From the NCBI GenBank assembly GCA_913052135.1, contig CAJXDY010000001.1, forward strand, positions 1 to 64,000: a stretch of 64,000 nucleotides of DNA, read 5' to 3'. The notes beneath the pieces are model-generated. The model had not been told where the DNA came from. It saw only the letters and a program-made list of their open reading frames with translations, and searched no databases. The position numbers and the translations under genes were made by a program. The first letter of the stretch is position 1; each line of letters opens with the position of its first letter. Shown here one piece after another: positions 25,448 through 34,724 of the stretch. This DNA comes from UBA8106 sp913052135 (GTDB lineage Bacteria > Acidobacteriota > Vicinamibacteria > Vicinamibacterales > UBA823).

Positions 25448-28331
25448 GACATTTTTTATACTTCTTACCACTCCCGCAAGGGCAAGGATCATTGCGTCCA
25501 ACCTTTGGAGCGTCTCGTCTGATGGTTCTTACCTTGGCATCGTCACCACCCGTACGTGGTGAGTTGGGATTAGTAATGGGTGCTGTTTTGTTTGCAAACG
25601 AAGGCGTTGGTTGTCCTTGGTTATTAAAGGTAAGGCTCGCAGTAGAATCTTCAGGCGCTTGTTTGGCCAATCCAGATTCCACAGTTTTCATTACTGGTCT
25701 AATACGCCAGAGATACTTAATGATTTCTTCATCGATTCTTGCTTTCATCGCCTGAAACAGTGCGAAGCTTTCCCGCTTGTATTCCACGAGTGGGTCACGC
25801 TGACCATAACCGCGTAGTCCAATCCCGTCTTTTAGATGATCAAGACCGTAGAGATGATCCTTCCATTGGGCATCGACAATCTGTAACATCACGTCTCGTT
25901 CGAGTTGTCGCAGGAGTGAAGGCTCAAGGTTCTTTTCTTTTTCCTCGTATTTTGCGCAAACCTGTTGCCATAGGGTTTCGTGGATACCTTCAACATTCAA
26001 ATCTTGTAAATCGAGTGTCTCGAGTTCACTTGATGTGAGGCCGAAGAGCTCAGATGTGAATTTTGTGAGCTCGTCGATGTCCCAGTCTTCAGGGTCGACC
26101 TGTGGTCCGCACGTGGACTCGAGCGCTTCGTCAAGGGCTTCTTCGCCAAGAGTCATTAAGTATTGCCGTGTATCAACCTTCTCAGTTTCGGTAAGTTGAA
26201 TTTGACTCTCGAGTAGTTCACGTCGTAGTCCGTATACACTTTCTCGCTGCTTATTCATTACATCATCGTACTCAAGAAGATGTTTTCGAACTGAGAAATT
26301 CTGGGCCTCTACTTGTCGCTGAGCGCGTTCGATGGCCCGCGTTACCATTTTGTGTTCAATCGGAACTCCTTCTTCCATTCCAAGGCGTTGCATTAGTCCG
26401 GAAATACGATCTGATCCAAAGATTCGCATGAGATCGTCTTCGAGCGATAGGTAAAAGCGTGAAGACCCCGGGTCGCCTTGTCGACCTGCTCGGCCACGGA
26501 GTTGATTGTCGATCCGTCGTGCTTCATGGCGTTCTGTGGCAATGATGTGAAGGCCTCCTGCGGCGACTACTTCATCATGTTCGACCGCTGTTAGTTCAGC
26601 GAACTTGTTGAATTGTTCGTTCCACGTCACTTTGGCAACGCGATAAAAATTATCTAGGTGATGAAAGTGTATAAAGTCTTCATCGTCGCTCAGACTTCCT
26701 TCATCTTTTGAAAGTCTTTCAGCTGTCTCATCCGCTAGGCACTGTTGCCTTGCCATGAATTCTGGATTGCCGCCGAGTAGGATGTCTGTTCCTCGACCAG
26801 CCATGTTGGTAGCGATGGTTACCGTGCCTTTCCGGCCAGCCTGTGCGACTATCTCTGCTTCTTTCGCGTGGTATTTCGCATTCAAAACGACATGTTTGAC
26901 ACCGTTACGCTTCAAAAGGCTTGATAACCGTTCTGATTTCTCAATCGAAACTGTTCCTACGAGTACTGGGCGACCTGCCTCCTTCTGTTCCGCTATATTG
27001 CTAACGATTGCATCAAATTTTTCTAGTTCGGTGCGATAAATAGTGTCAGGTTCTTCTAGGCGTCGAAGCGTACGATTAGTAGGAATGACGGCTACATCGA
27101 GATTATAAATTTTTGCGAATTCTGGCGCTTCGGTGTCAGCAGTTCCGGTCATGCCAGACAGTTTCTCGTACTTACGGAAATAATTCTGAAAGGTGACGGT
27201 CGCCAGTGTCTGATTTTCACGTTCAACTTTTACTTTCTCTTTCGCTTCGACTGCTTGGTGAAGCCCGTCGCTCCAACGGCGGCCAGGCATGAGTCGTCCA
27301 GTGAATTCATCGACAATGACAACCTGGCCATCTTTAATCATGTAATCGACATCGCGTTGGAACAGAGTGTGTGCCCGTAATGCCTGATTCACGTGATGGA
27401 GTAGTGGCATATTGATTGGCTCGTAAAGCCCGCCAGGGCTTAGTCGATGTGCCAAGACTGTTTCAGCCTTGGCCATGCCACTTTCGGTTAACGATACGGT
27501 TTTATGTTTTTCGTCAGTAATATAATCACCAGTAGTTTCAAGAGCGTCGCGGTCTTCGCCTTTCACGTTTCCTTGGGTTACCGCTCCTGCCTTCAGTTTT
27601 GGCACAATCCGGTTTACTTCTTCGTAGAGTTGGTTGGATTCTTCGGCTGGTCCCGAAATGATCAGCGGCGTTCTGGCCTCATCAATTAGAATGCTGTCTA
27701 CTTCGTCGACAATTGCAAAGTGGTGCCCTCGCTGCACGTGGTGGGATAGATTGAATTTCATATTGTCGCGAAGGTAATCGAATCCAAACTCATTGTTTGT
27801 GCCATAGGTGATGTCAGCTGCGTAGGCCTCTTTACGTTGGAGATCCTTCTTGTCGTGTTGGACTACGCCAACACTTAATCCAAGGAATCGGTAGATTCGA
27901 CCCATCCATTCAGAATCACGCCTGGCGAGATAGTCGTTTACGGTGATGACATGTACACCTTTTCCGGTAAGTGCATTGAGATAGGCTGGAAGCGTGGCAA
28001 CTAAAGTTTTACCTTCTCCAGTCTTCATTTCGGCGATCGTGCCACGGTGCAGCATCAGACCACCAATGAGCTGGACGTCGAAGTGGCGCATCTGCAGGGT
28101 GCGACGTCCGGCTTCTCGGACGACAGCAAAAGCATCGGGCAGCAGGTCATCAAGGGGCTCACCTTGTTCGAGCCGATTCCGAAAAGTAACAGTATTTGAA
28201 CGCAGATCCTGATCAGAAAGAGGAGTTAATCCGGCTTCTCGCTCGTTAATCTGCGCAATTAGAGGTGTTAGGCGCTTGAGGTCGCGCTCATTTTTTGTGC
28301 CGAAGACCTTGGCCAGAAGCGAGTCGAACAT
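25437..28331 (-). CDS. secA: Protein translocase motor SecA
   Basis: A 964-residue preprotein translocase ATPase. Walker A is in EMKTGEGKTLVATLP, and the DEAD-type VDEVDSILIDEARTP, the AGRGTDILLGGNPE and the QLRGRAGRQGDPGSSRFYLSLEDDLMR motifs are all present. The very C-terminus, CPCGSGKKYKKCHGR, is the SecB- and zinc-binding tail (Cys3His). It pushes unfolded preproteins through SecYEG. It overlaps guaB by 11 bases. Confidence 0.98.
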   Translation of the reverse strand: MFDSLLAKVFGTKNERDLKRLTPLIAQINEREAGLTPLSDQDLRSNTVTFRNRLEQGEPLDDLLPDAFAVVREAGRRTLQMRHFDVQLIGGLMLHRGTIAEMKTGEGKTLVATLPAYLNALTGKGVHVITVNDYLARRDSEWMGRIYRFLGLSVGVVQHDKKDLQRKEAYAADITYGTNNEFGFDYLRDNMKFNLSHHVQRGHHFAIVDEVDSILIDEARTPLIISGPAEESNQLYEEVNRIVPKLKAGAVTQGNVKGEDRDALETTGDYITDEKHKTVSLTESGMAKAETVLAHRLSPGGLYEPINMPLLHHVNQALRAHTLFQRDVDYMIKDGQVVIVDEFTGRLMPGRRWSDGLHQAVEAKEKVKVERENQTLATVTFQNYFRKYEKLSGMTGTADTEAPEFAKIYNLDVAVIPTNRTLRRLEEPDTIYRTELEKFDAIVSNIAEQKEAGRPVLVGTVSIEKSERLSSLLKRNGVKHVVLNAKYHAKEAEIVAQAGRKGTVTIATNMAGRGTDILLGGNPEFMARQQCLADETAERLSKDEGSLSDDEDFIHFHHLDNFYRVAKVTWNEQFNKFAELTAVEHDEVVAAGGLHIIATERHEARRIDNQLRGRAGRQGDPGSSRFYLSLEDDLMRIFGSDRISGLMQRLGMEEGVPIEHKMVTRAIERAQRQVEAQNFSVRKHLLEYDDVMNKQRESVYGLRRELLESQIQLTETEKVDTRQYLMTLGEEALDEALESTCGPQVDPEDWDIDELTKFTSELFGLTSSELETLDLQDLNVEGIHETLWQQVCAKYEEKEKNLEPSLLRQLERDVMLQIVDAQWKDHLYGLDHLKDGIGLRGYGQRDPLVEYKRESFALFQAMKARIDEEIIKYLWRIRPVMKTVESGLAKQAPEDSTASLTFNNQGQPTPSFANKTAPITNPNSPRTGGDDAKVRTIRRDAPKVGRNDPCPCGSGKKYKKCHGR

Positions 28332-28431
28332 ATGTAGACAGGTCGACTAGATGATGAACGTTTTCATCGATATATCCGATTGATTGTATGAAAGCTGTAG
28401 TCCTTCAGTCAAGAAAGACCGGTGCTTCAAT

Positions 28432-28474
28432 AATTACAAGGAGCTAACAGTTGTGCTGTTATGCCGCTGTAATT
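28432..28474 (-). other. Interrupted inverted repeat downstream of the M23 peptidase gene
   Basis: Nested complementary arms AATTACA (28432-28438) with TGTAATT (28468-28474), and TAACAG (28445-28450) with CTGTTA (28456-28461), are separated by a 6x6 internal loop and closed by a 5-base loop. It sits directly after the stop of the M23 gene on the minus strand. No T-run follows on either strand, so termination is only a possibility. Confidence 0.35.
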
Positions 28475-29407
28475 TTAATTGGTTGACAAGGTTGCCACTG
28501 GCATCAGGAATTGTGATGGATTGAGTGGACGACCCTCGGCCCATACTTCATAGTGTAAATGAGGGCCAGTCGAGCGTCCGGTGGAACCCACGTAACCGAT
28601 CACATCGCCTCGCTTGACCTGTGTCCCTGGTCGAACTGCGAAGCGAGTCAAGTGGCCATACCGGGTAGTAATTCCAAAGCCGTGTCGAATAACAATCAAA
28701 TTGCCAAGATTTCCGTTCCGTCTTGCTGATTCAACCTTTCCTAAAGCTGTAGCAAGAACTGGTCGACCATGTTGTGTGGAAATATCCATCGCCCTATGAA
28801 ATGCTCTGGCTCCCGTGAACGGATCTTTTCTATAACCGAAAACACTACTGATCCAGCCATTTGTTGGCCAAATCGACGGTGTCGCATTAGCTAACGCTGC
28901 ACGTTGATCAATGCCGTGACTGATACCGTCTAGTCGTCCACGTAAGTCACCAAGAACGTTATTTAGTAAATTAAGGGTGTTGTGTGGAGATGTCAGGGCG
29001 GCGCTGTACAGCGGATTTAATGATCCAGTCTCCAGGCCACCAGCCACTACCCGAACTTTAAGTGCCGTCGGCAAGCCTTCCATAGCTCGGAGTGAACTTG
29101 TATCCAAAATCGCTCGCTCATCAATATCAGTAACAACGGTATGCAGAGACGCTATCTCTGATGAGAGTTTTTTTGTCGCCTGGCGAAATCCTGAGTTTTC
29201 TATCTCAAGTGTGGCTAAGCTCATTCGCAGCTGTTCAATTTCGGTTGAGGCTGTCCAGCGATAGCCTACCCCCAGAAGGATAGGTGTCCCGATTATGGCA
29301 ATTAGAAGCACCACCGCTGAGTGCAACTTCACCGTGAAGCGGTAGAGCGCCCCTTCGGACCTTTCGGCGATGACGACGGTATATCGCTGATTGAATATTG
29401 GCATCAC
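28475..29407 (-). CDS. Membrane-anchored M23 family metallopeptidase
   Basis: A 310-residue protein with one N-terminal membrane segment (about residues 29-48), a coiled-coil-like middle (about 55-115) and a C-terminal M23/LytM domain. The zinc ligands are visible as HRAMDIS (HxxxD) and HLHYEVW (HxH), so the domain looks catalytically competent; it should cut or remodel peptidoglycan cross-links in the periplasm. The architecture of TM, coiled coil and M23 resembles MepM/NlpD- or EnvC-like division factors. The 231 bases upstream are AT-rich with a small hairpin (AAAGCG at 29513 with CGCTTT at 29528) and no gene that I can see. Confidence 0.9.
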   Translation of the reverse strand: MMPIFNQRYTVVIAERSEGALYRFTVKLHSAVVLLIAIIGTPILLGVGYRWTASTEIEQLRMSLATLEIENSGFRQATKKLSSEIASLHTVVTDIDERAILDTSSLRAMEGLPTALKVRVVAGGLETGSLNPLYSAALTSPHNTLNLLNNVLGDLRGRLDGISHGIDQRAALANATPSIWPTNGWISSVFGYRKDPFTGARAFHRAMDISTQHGRPVLATALGKVESARRNGNLGNLIVIRHGFGITTRYGHLTRFAVRPGTQVKRGDVIGYVGSTGRSTGPHLHYEVWAEGRPLNPSQFLMPVATLSTN

Positions 29408-29638
29408 AACTGATGTTCGTTAAATTCTATGGTCTCAAAATCTTATAAATCATTAAAAAATTTAACATATTCAGGCGTCAAGTGGAAGCATAGCTTCTTA
29501 TAAAGCAAATATAAAGCGAAAACTATACGCTTTTCCAATATTACTCACGGTTTCACATTCTTTCCTTGTTTATCGTATCTGTAGCGTCTACGACTTTAGT
29601 ACTTTTTTATTAAATATGAAATTCAGTTGGCTTGGGTT

Positions 29639-31357
29639 TCAATCGCGTCGAATGAAGATTGAGTGCTCACTTGCAAGATCATTGGCTGCCGGTGTAACGA
29701 TGGTTTTTGCATTAATGCCTATTTTCTGACCTTCCTTGATCGCATCACGGACATCTTGTTCGCAGACAAATGATACGGCATCCAGTTCGATTACAGGGGG
29801 TGAAAGGCTCGGAAGTGTGTGAGGACTTGTAGACATCGAGGCCTGATGGTCTTCCTTGACAAGAGGACCATATCCTCTAGTGGCGAGAAATTGATCGATA
29901 CGGTTGCCCAGATTCACACTGCCTCCTGCCTGCGGACCTGGAATCGGTTGCATTCGAGAATCTTCAACGATTGGCGTGGTAGCGATCTTTGCATGTGCAG
30001 AAGTGGTCTCATAAGCTAAGCGTTTAATGTTTAGCAAATGAATTGGAGAAATGTTGTCGGAAGTGATATTACCACCGTAGCCACCGCATCCTAACGTCAT
30101 TGCCGGGTCAAGGCCAGTGCTAAGGCCGGTCGAACCGTGTGTCGTTGGTGTATTGACAACAATCCTGAAGGCAGGTTTCTTCAGAGCGAACTGCAGGATA
30201 ATTTCGTCGTTTTGTGAGTGAATTGACATCGTGTGGCCCATGCCACCATAGGCTAGAATCTGGTTACATCGTTCACAAGCCTCTCTCCAGTCTCGAACAA
30301 CATAGAAGGAAAGAACTGGGCATAGTTTTTCCATTGAGAGCGGATAGTCTCGACCGACGCCCTCGAGAGGGGCAATCAGTATTTGAGTCCCATCCGGCAC
30401 TTCGATGTTCGCAGCCTTTGCTATCTGAGTTGCAGACTTTCCGACAAGGTCTGGATTCGGAAGACGCTGTGTCGTAATCAAGGTGCTACTTAACGCACTA
30501 ATTTGGCTGGGTGTTAGAAAATAACCACCTTGTGATTTAAATTCCTCTTTCACGGTATCTGCAATACTGTGGTCGGCAACCACTGAATTCTCTGCTGAAC
30601 AGAGAACTCCATTGTCGAATGTTTTGCCAAGCGTAATATCTCGGACGGCCTTCGGAATGTCCGCCGAGCTCTCGATGTAGGCGGGGGCGTTACCTGGACC
30701 GACACCGTAAGCAGGCTTTCCAGCACTGTAGGCAGCGCGTACGAGCCCCATCCCTCCAGTTGCGAGGATGACAGCGACGTCTCGATGCTTCATTAATTCC
30801 TGTGTGCCCTCGATTGTCACAGTTCGCATGACATTAATGGCATCGTCCGGCGCACCGGCACGTTGGGCCGCTTTTGCCATACGTTCAGCTATATCGGTGA
30901 TGCAGCGAACCGCGGCCGGATGAGGGCTTAACACGACAGCACAACGGGCTTTCATTGCGATCAGAAGTTTATAAATTGTAGTGGACGTTGGATTTGTAGA
31001 GGGGATGACTGCTGCCACGACTCCAAAGGGCTCAGCGATTTCAATGACTTTTTGTTTTTCGAGTCGCCGAATCACGCCGACGGTCCGGAGTGGTCGAATA
31101 AAATTATGTATCCGGACTGCTGCGAAAAGATTTTTTTGCAGTTTGTCAGCCGCCACACCGTAACCAGTTTCATCGACAGCAGCCTTTGCCGAATCTTCTG
31201 CATGATGCGCAGCTGTTGAAGCCATAGCGTCAATTATGGTATTGACGCGTTCCTGCGAGAGCTCAGCGAGTTTTACCTGTGCTTGCTTAGCACGATGTGC
31301 CAACACTCGAGCCTCTTGGATCGAGGTTAGATCGCGATCTTTTGTCGCCTCCGCCAT
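29639..31357 (-). CDS. CoA-acylating-type aldehyde dehydrogenase of a microcompartment locus, with C-terminal extension
   Basis: A 572-residue aldehyde dehydrogenase of the PduP/EutE/AdhE-N class. The nucleophile is Cys253 in TFDNGVLCSAENS; AYGVGPGNAPAYIE and HGSTGLSTGLDPAMTLGCGGYGGN are characteristic of acylating enzymes. Beyond the core (about residue 460) is a 110-residue extension: a Ser/Thr/Pro-rich linker (about 505-525) and a terminal segment with VCEQDVRDAIKEGQKIGI, an amphipathic helix of the type used as encapsulation peptide, then VTPAANDLA. It lies 87 bases after the BMC shell gene. It probably oxidises an aldehyde to acyl-CoA inside a shell; the aldehyde is unknown. Confidence 0.87.
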   Translation of the reverse strand: MAEATKDRDLTSIQEARVLAHRAKQAQVKLAELSQERVNTIIDAMASTAAHHAEDSAKAAVDETGYGVAADKLQKNLFAAVRIHNFIRPLRTVGVIRRLEKQKVIEIAEPFGVVAAVIPSTNPTSTTIYKLLIAMKARCAVVLSPHPAAVRCITDIAERMAKAAQRAGAPDDAINVMRTVTIEGTQELMKHRDVAVILATGGMGLVRAAYSAGKPAYGVGPGNAPAYIESSADIPKAVRDITLGKTFDNGVLCSAENSVVADHSIADTVKEEFKSQGGYFLTPSQISALSSTLITTQRLPNPDLVGKSATQIAKAANIEVPDGTQILIAPLEGVGRDYPLSMEKLCPVLSFYVVRDWREACERCNQILAYGGMGHTMSIHSQNDEIILQFALKKPAFRIVVNTPTTHGSTGLSTGLDPAMTLGCGGYGGNITSDNISPIHLLNIKRLAYETTSAHAKIATTPIVEDSRMQPIPGPQAGGSVNLGNRIDQFLATRGYGPLVKEDHQASMSTSPHTLPSLSPPVIELDAVSFVCEQDVRDAIKEGQKIGINAKTIVTPAANDLASEHSIFIRRD

Positions 31358-31444
31358 CGATCGTCCTTAGGCTTAAACAAACGTCTGGGTTACGGTTACT
31401 CGGCGCGTTATCCCCGAGCTTCTGATATTACTCACGATCAGCGA

Positions 31445-31729
31445 CTATTTTGTCGGGGGCTTAGGCAGATATTTTTCAACTTCGTTGTGTGGGCGAGGAA
31501 TGACGTGCACCGAAACAAGTTCACCAACTCGTCTTGCTGCTGCTGCTCCGGCATCCGTCGCTGCTTTAACGGCTCCGACGTCGCCGCGCACCATGACGGT
31601 CACATATCCAGCGCCAATGTACTCTTTGCCGATCAAGATGACATTCGCTGCCTTGACCATGGCGTCAGCGGCTTCGATCGATCCCACAAGTCCTTTGGTT
31701 TCGATTAAGCCGAGCGCTTCCATTGGCAT
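31445..31729 (-). CDS. Bacterial microcompartment shell protein (BMC-H)
   Basis: A 94-residue hexamer-forming shell protein of the PduA/EutM/CcmK type: MPMEALGLIETKGLVGSIEAAD is diagnostic, IGAGYVTVMVRGDV covers the pore-side loop, and AGAAAARRVGELVSVHVIPRPH ends the fold. The frame is open upstream to 31810, but the ATG at 31729 has a perfect AGGAGG site 6-7 bases before it. It tiles microcompartment facets, with the central pore controlling metabolite passage. No pentameric vertex protein (EutN/CcmL), BMC-T or signature enzyme is in the window, so the rest of the shell must be elsewhere if the organelle is made. Confidence 0.95.
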   Translation of the reverse strand: MPMEALGLIETKGLVGSIEAADAMVKAANVILIGKEYIGAGYVTVMVRGDVGAVKAATDAGAAAARRVGELVSVHVIPRPHNEVEKYLPKPPTK

Positions 31730-31822
31730 TGCCGTCCTCCTATGTGAAATAAGTGTGTTTAGAATGCTTCTAGCTGTAATGTGATGCGAATGTAGCACAT
31801 CGCCTGCCATACGACAACTATC

Positions 31823-31856
31823 AAGAGTCTAAAACACAGTAGTGTTGAGGGCTCTT
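31823..31856 (-). terminator. Hairpin between symporter and BMC genes
   Basis: AAGAGTC (31823-31829) pairs with GGCTCTT (31850-31856) and, inside, AACAC (31833-31837) pairs with GTGTT (31842-31846) around an AGTA loop. It lies downstream of the symporter operon and upstream of the BMC gene on the same strand. There is no strong T-run, so it may be a weak terminator or a processing stem. Confidence 0.35.
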
Positions 31857-31918
31857 CACGCTTTGAATTCTTTGGAACGTTAAGGTTCTTCGGTTGTGAC
31901 CTGCGTTCGTTAGAGGCT

Positions 31919-33652
31919 TCACTTACTCCAAGCTTGCTTGGATAGATTTCTGTTAATTATGACGGCTGCTATAGTCGCCGCAATAGCATAAGGTGTTGCC
32001 GCGATAACTGAGGTAAAGAGAATCGTGCCCACGCCGAACAGTGTCGCGTAAACGAGTATCCATCCCGCTATCCAGTTGATTAGCATTGGTGTAATCGGCT
32101 CGGGTGCAGGAAGATGCGCCGCGTCGGTTATGTGTCGCCAGCCTGGTCCACTGGGTTGTACGCGTCTATAGAATGCTATTAGATGGGATAAAGGTTCTGG
32201 TTGCGTCAGATACGTGACCAACAGCCAGCACGCTGTGGTCCAGGTGACCAAGTAAAACAAACTGTTCGGGAAGACAATATTTGTAAAGAGTTTTAAGTAT
32301 GCGAAACCGATTGCGGGCGCTACCATCGCGGCAATTTCTGACCAGGCGTTTACCCGCCACCAATACCACCGGAGAATCAGCACTAAACCAATTCCGGCGC
32401 CAGACTCAAGAATAAATTCCCAGGCCTGGCGAATGCTTTCAAGATAGAAGGTCACTATGCCTCCCAGTATCATCAATAACAGGGTGGTGAGCCTCGAAGC
32501 TCGAACGTAATGCGCCTGTGATGCATTGGATTTGATGAATCGCCGATAGAAATCATTGATCACGTAGGAGCAGCCCCAATTGAGTTGAGTGCCGATCGTT
32601 GACATATAGGCCGCAAAGAAACCAGCAAGTATCAAGCCGCGCCACCCAGCAGGCACGTGATCACGAATCACCATTACGTACCCAGCTTCGCGGTCAGTGA
32701 TGTCCGGATACAACACGAGTGATGCCAGTCCGACAAGAATCCACGGCCACGGACGTAGGCAGTAGTGGGCGACTGTAAACCAAAGGGTGGCGAGGAGGGC
32801 ATGGCGTTCGTTTTGCGTTGACATCATGCGCTGTGCAACGTAGCCACCCCCGCCAGGTTCTGAACCTGGATACCAACTTGCCCACCATTGAACACCAAGG
32901 AAAGCAATGAAAGATGCTAGCGGTAAGGCGATAGTCTGTACAGCGTCTATGCCATTTGTTCCGATCGTAGGAAGGAATCTAAATGTAGATTCTGGAAGAG
33001 CTGCTTGGAGACCATCGATTCCACCCACTTCTGGCAATCGTAAGGCGAACCAGGCAAGGGCAATCGCGCAGAGCATTGCCAATGCAAATTGGATGAAGTC
33101 TGTAACAACGACTCCCCATAGTCCTGACAGCGAAGTGTAGATGCCGGTGAATGCTAAACTCACAAGCACGGCAGTCAGTCGGTCCCATCCGAGCGTGACT
33201 AGAAGGATTTTCGCCATAGCGAGATTAACCCAGCCCATGATGAGAAAGTTGATTGGTAGTCCTAGGTACAATGCTCGAAAGCCCCTAAGAAAAGCTGCTG
33301 GTCGACCCGTATAACGAAGTTCTGCGAATTCAACATCTGTGACGATGCCGGCGCGTCGCCATAGTCGTGCGAAAAAGAAAACGGCAAGGGTGCTGCCTAA
33401 GGCTGCGCTCCACCATATCCAATTACCAGCAATTCCATCTCGAGCCACAATCCCCGACACAGCCAATGGAGTATCAGCAGCAAACGTTGTAGCTACCATG
33501 GAAGTTCCTGCGAGCCACCATGGTAGCGATCGACCTGAAAGAAAAAACTGCCCGACATCCGTGCCGGCACGCCGATAGTAGGCGAGCCCGACGGCTAATA
33601 TCACAAAGAAATATAGAGCAATAATGAACCAATCAAGAATTGTGAGTGCCAT
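31919..33652 (-). CDS. Sodium:solute symporter (SSS family)
   Basis: A 577-residue polytopic protein with about 13-14 hydrophobic segments. The start LTILDWFIIALYFFVILAVGLAYYRR, SLPWWLAGTSMVATTFAADTPLAVSGI and the LWGVVVTDFIQF segment fit the SSS/SLC5 fold. Substrates in this family range from sugars and amino acids to vitamins and muropeptide sugars. It ends an operon whose other members are a serine hydrolase (10 bases upstream) and a second SSS transporter. No regulator is seen. Confidence 0.9.
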   Translation of the reverse strand: MALTILDWFIIALYFFVILAVGLAYYRRAGTDVGQFFLSGRSLPWWLAGTSMVATTFAADTPLAVSGIVARDGIAGNWIWWSAALGSTLAVFFFARLWRRAGIVTDVEFAELRYTGRPAAFLRGFRALYLGLPINFLIMGWVNLAMAKILLVTLGWDRLTAVLVSLAFTGIYTSLSGLWGVVVTDFIQFALAMLCAIALAWFALRLPEVGGIDGLQAALPESTFRFLPTIGTNGIDAVQTIALPLASFIAFLGVQWWASWYPGSEPGGGGYVAQRMMSTQNERHALLATLWFTVAHYCLRPWPWILVGLASLVLYPDITDREAGYVMVIRDHVPAGWRGLILAGFFAAYMSTIGTQLNWGCSYVINDFYRRFIKSNASQAHYVRASRLTTLLLMILGGIVTFYLESIRQAWEFILESGAGIGLVLILRWYWWRVNAWSEIAAMVAPAIGFAYLKLFTNIVFPNSLFYLVTWTTACWLLVTYLTQPEPLSHLIAFYRRVQPSGPGWRHITDAAHLPAPEPITPMLINWIAGWILVYATLFGVGTILFTSVIAATPYAIAATIAAVIINRNLSKQAWSK

Positions 33653-33662
33653 GGTTTCTTGA

Positions 33663-34724
33663 TTACTCGGTTAGCCAATCCTCGATTACGGCGTCGTGCA
33701 ACAGGGGTCGTATCGTTTGGATTGCTGTGTGATCGTTGTTAGCGGTTGGGTAAAGACGACTCGCGAGTAAGACGATGTAAAGTCCTATCGCAGGATCGAT
33801 CCAGAGCGATGTGCCGGTAAATCCTGTGTGGCCAATAGAGGAAGGAGACATTCGTGTTCCGCAGGACGAAGTGGGGAGCATCGTATCCCAGCCGAGTGCT
33901 CGGGAACTGTTCGGCACGCCACCTCGAGTGGTGAATGCTCGAACCGTTTCGGTTCGCCCAAACACTGTTTCAGACTCGTATCCCTGGAGCATGAGGCGCG
34001 CGAACTTGCCCACAGCCGTGGCAGAACCGAACAATCCAGAATGTCCTGCAGCACTGCCTAGCGCCCAAGCGTTGTCATCGTGGACTTCTGCATGCAGAAG
34101 TCGATTTCTCCACTGGCTGAATCCGCTTGGAGCGATCCGACTTCGCCAAGTGTCTGGTGGATCGTAACGTAGGTCGTTAAGGTCTGCCCGTTTGGTGAAG
34201 GCCATAAATTGATCTGCGAGGCTCTGGCCTCCAACATCTTCAATAAGAAAGCCGAGAAGAATAAAACCTAGATCGCTGTAGATTGACTGCGAGCGGGGAA
34301 CATATTCGAGTGGCAAATCGCAAATGGCTTCCTCGAATTCCTGTCGTCCTGTACAGGTGTGGTAGAGAGGTTGGTGGGCTGATAATCCACTTGAATGATC
34401 CATCAAGTCACTGATCGTAACGGTGCTTCGATCGTTGTTAGTCCACCTGGGTAATCGTAACGAAACTTGTTCATTTGTATGGATCTTGCTGGCTTCTTGG
34501 AGGCCCATCAGCAGGGTCGTGGTGGCTACGACCTTTGTTAAAGAAGCCAAATCAAAAATGGTTTCTGAATCGGTTGCCGGAGTATCTGTGTCGTAGGTGC
34601 AATGACCGAATGCTTCGTGCCAGAGAACAGTGTCAGCAGTTCCTACTTCAATTACCGCAGCTGGAAACGCTTTCATGCGCACGCCGTCGTTCAGGATTGA
34701 CCGTGCTCGGTCGAATCTATTCAT
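33663..34724 (-). CDS. Beta-lactamase-fold serine hydrolase (class C / esterase-like)
   Basis: A 353-residue Beta-lactamase (PF00144-type) protein. The nucleophile is Ser61 with Lys64 in FDLASLTKV (SxxK), the second motif is YSD in SIYSDLGF, and an HTG element occurs in IGHTGFTGTSLWIDP. Such proteins act as esterases, D-aminopeptidases or muropeptide hydrolases as often as true beta-lactamases. No signal peptide is visible, so it is probably cytoplasmic, which argues against drug resistance. Placed between two Na+ symporters, it may process the imported compound. The ATG overlaps the upstream symporter stop by four bases. Confidence 0.88.
   Translation of the reverse strand: MNRFDRARSILNDGVRMKAFPAAVIEVGTADTVLWHEAFGHCTYDTDTPATDSETIFDLASLTKVVATTTLLMGLQEASKIHTNEQVSLRLPRWTNNDRSTVTISDLMDHSSGLSAHQPLYHTCTGRQEFEEAICDLPLEYVPRSQSIYSDLGFILLGFLIEDVGGQSLADQFMAFTKRADLNDLRYDPPDTWRSRIAPSGFSQWRNRLLHAEVHDDNAWALGSAAGHSGLFGSATAVGKFARLMLQGYESETVFGRTETVRAFTTRGGVPNSSRALGWDTMLPTSSCGTRMSPSSIGHTGFTGTSLWIDPAIGLYIVLLASRLYPTANNDHTAIQTIRPLLHDAVIEDWLTE

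Noticed and set aside
33663..34724. Beta-lactamase antibiotic-resistance gene
   Set aside because: SxxK fold is present, but there is no signal peptide and it is placed between symporters; a metabolic hydrolase is more likely.
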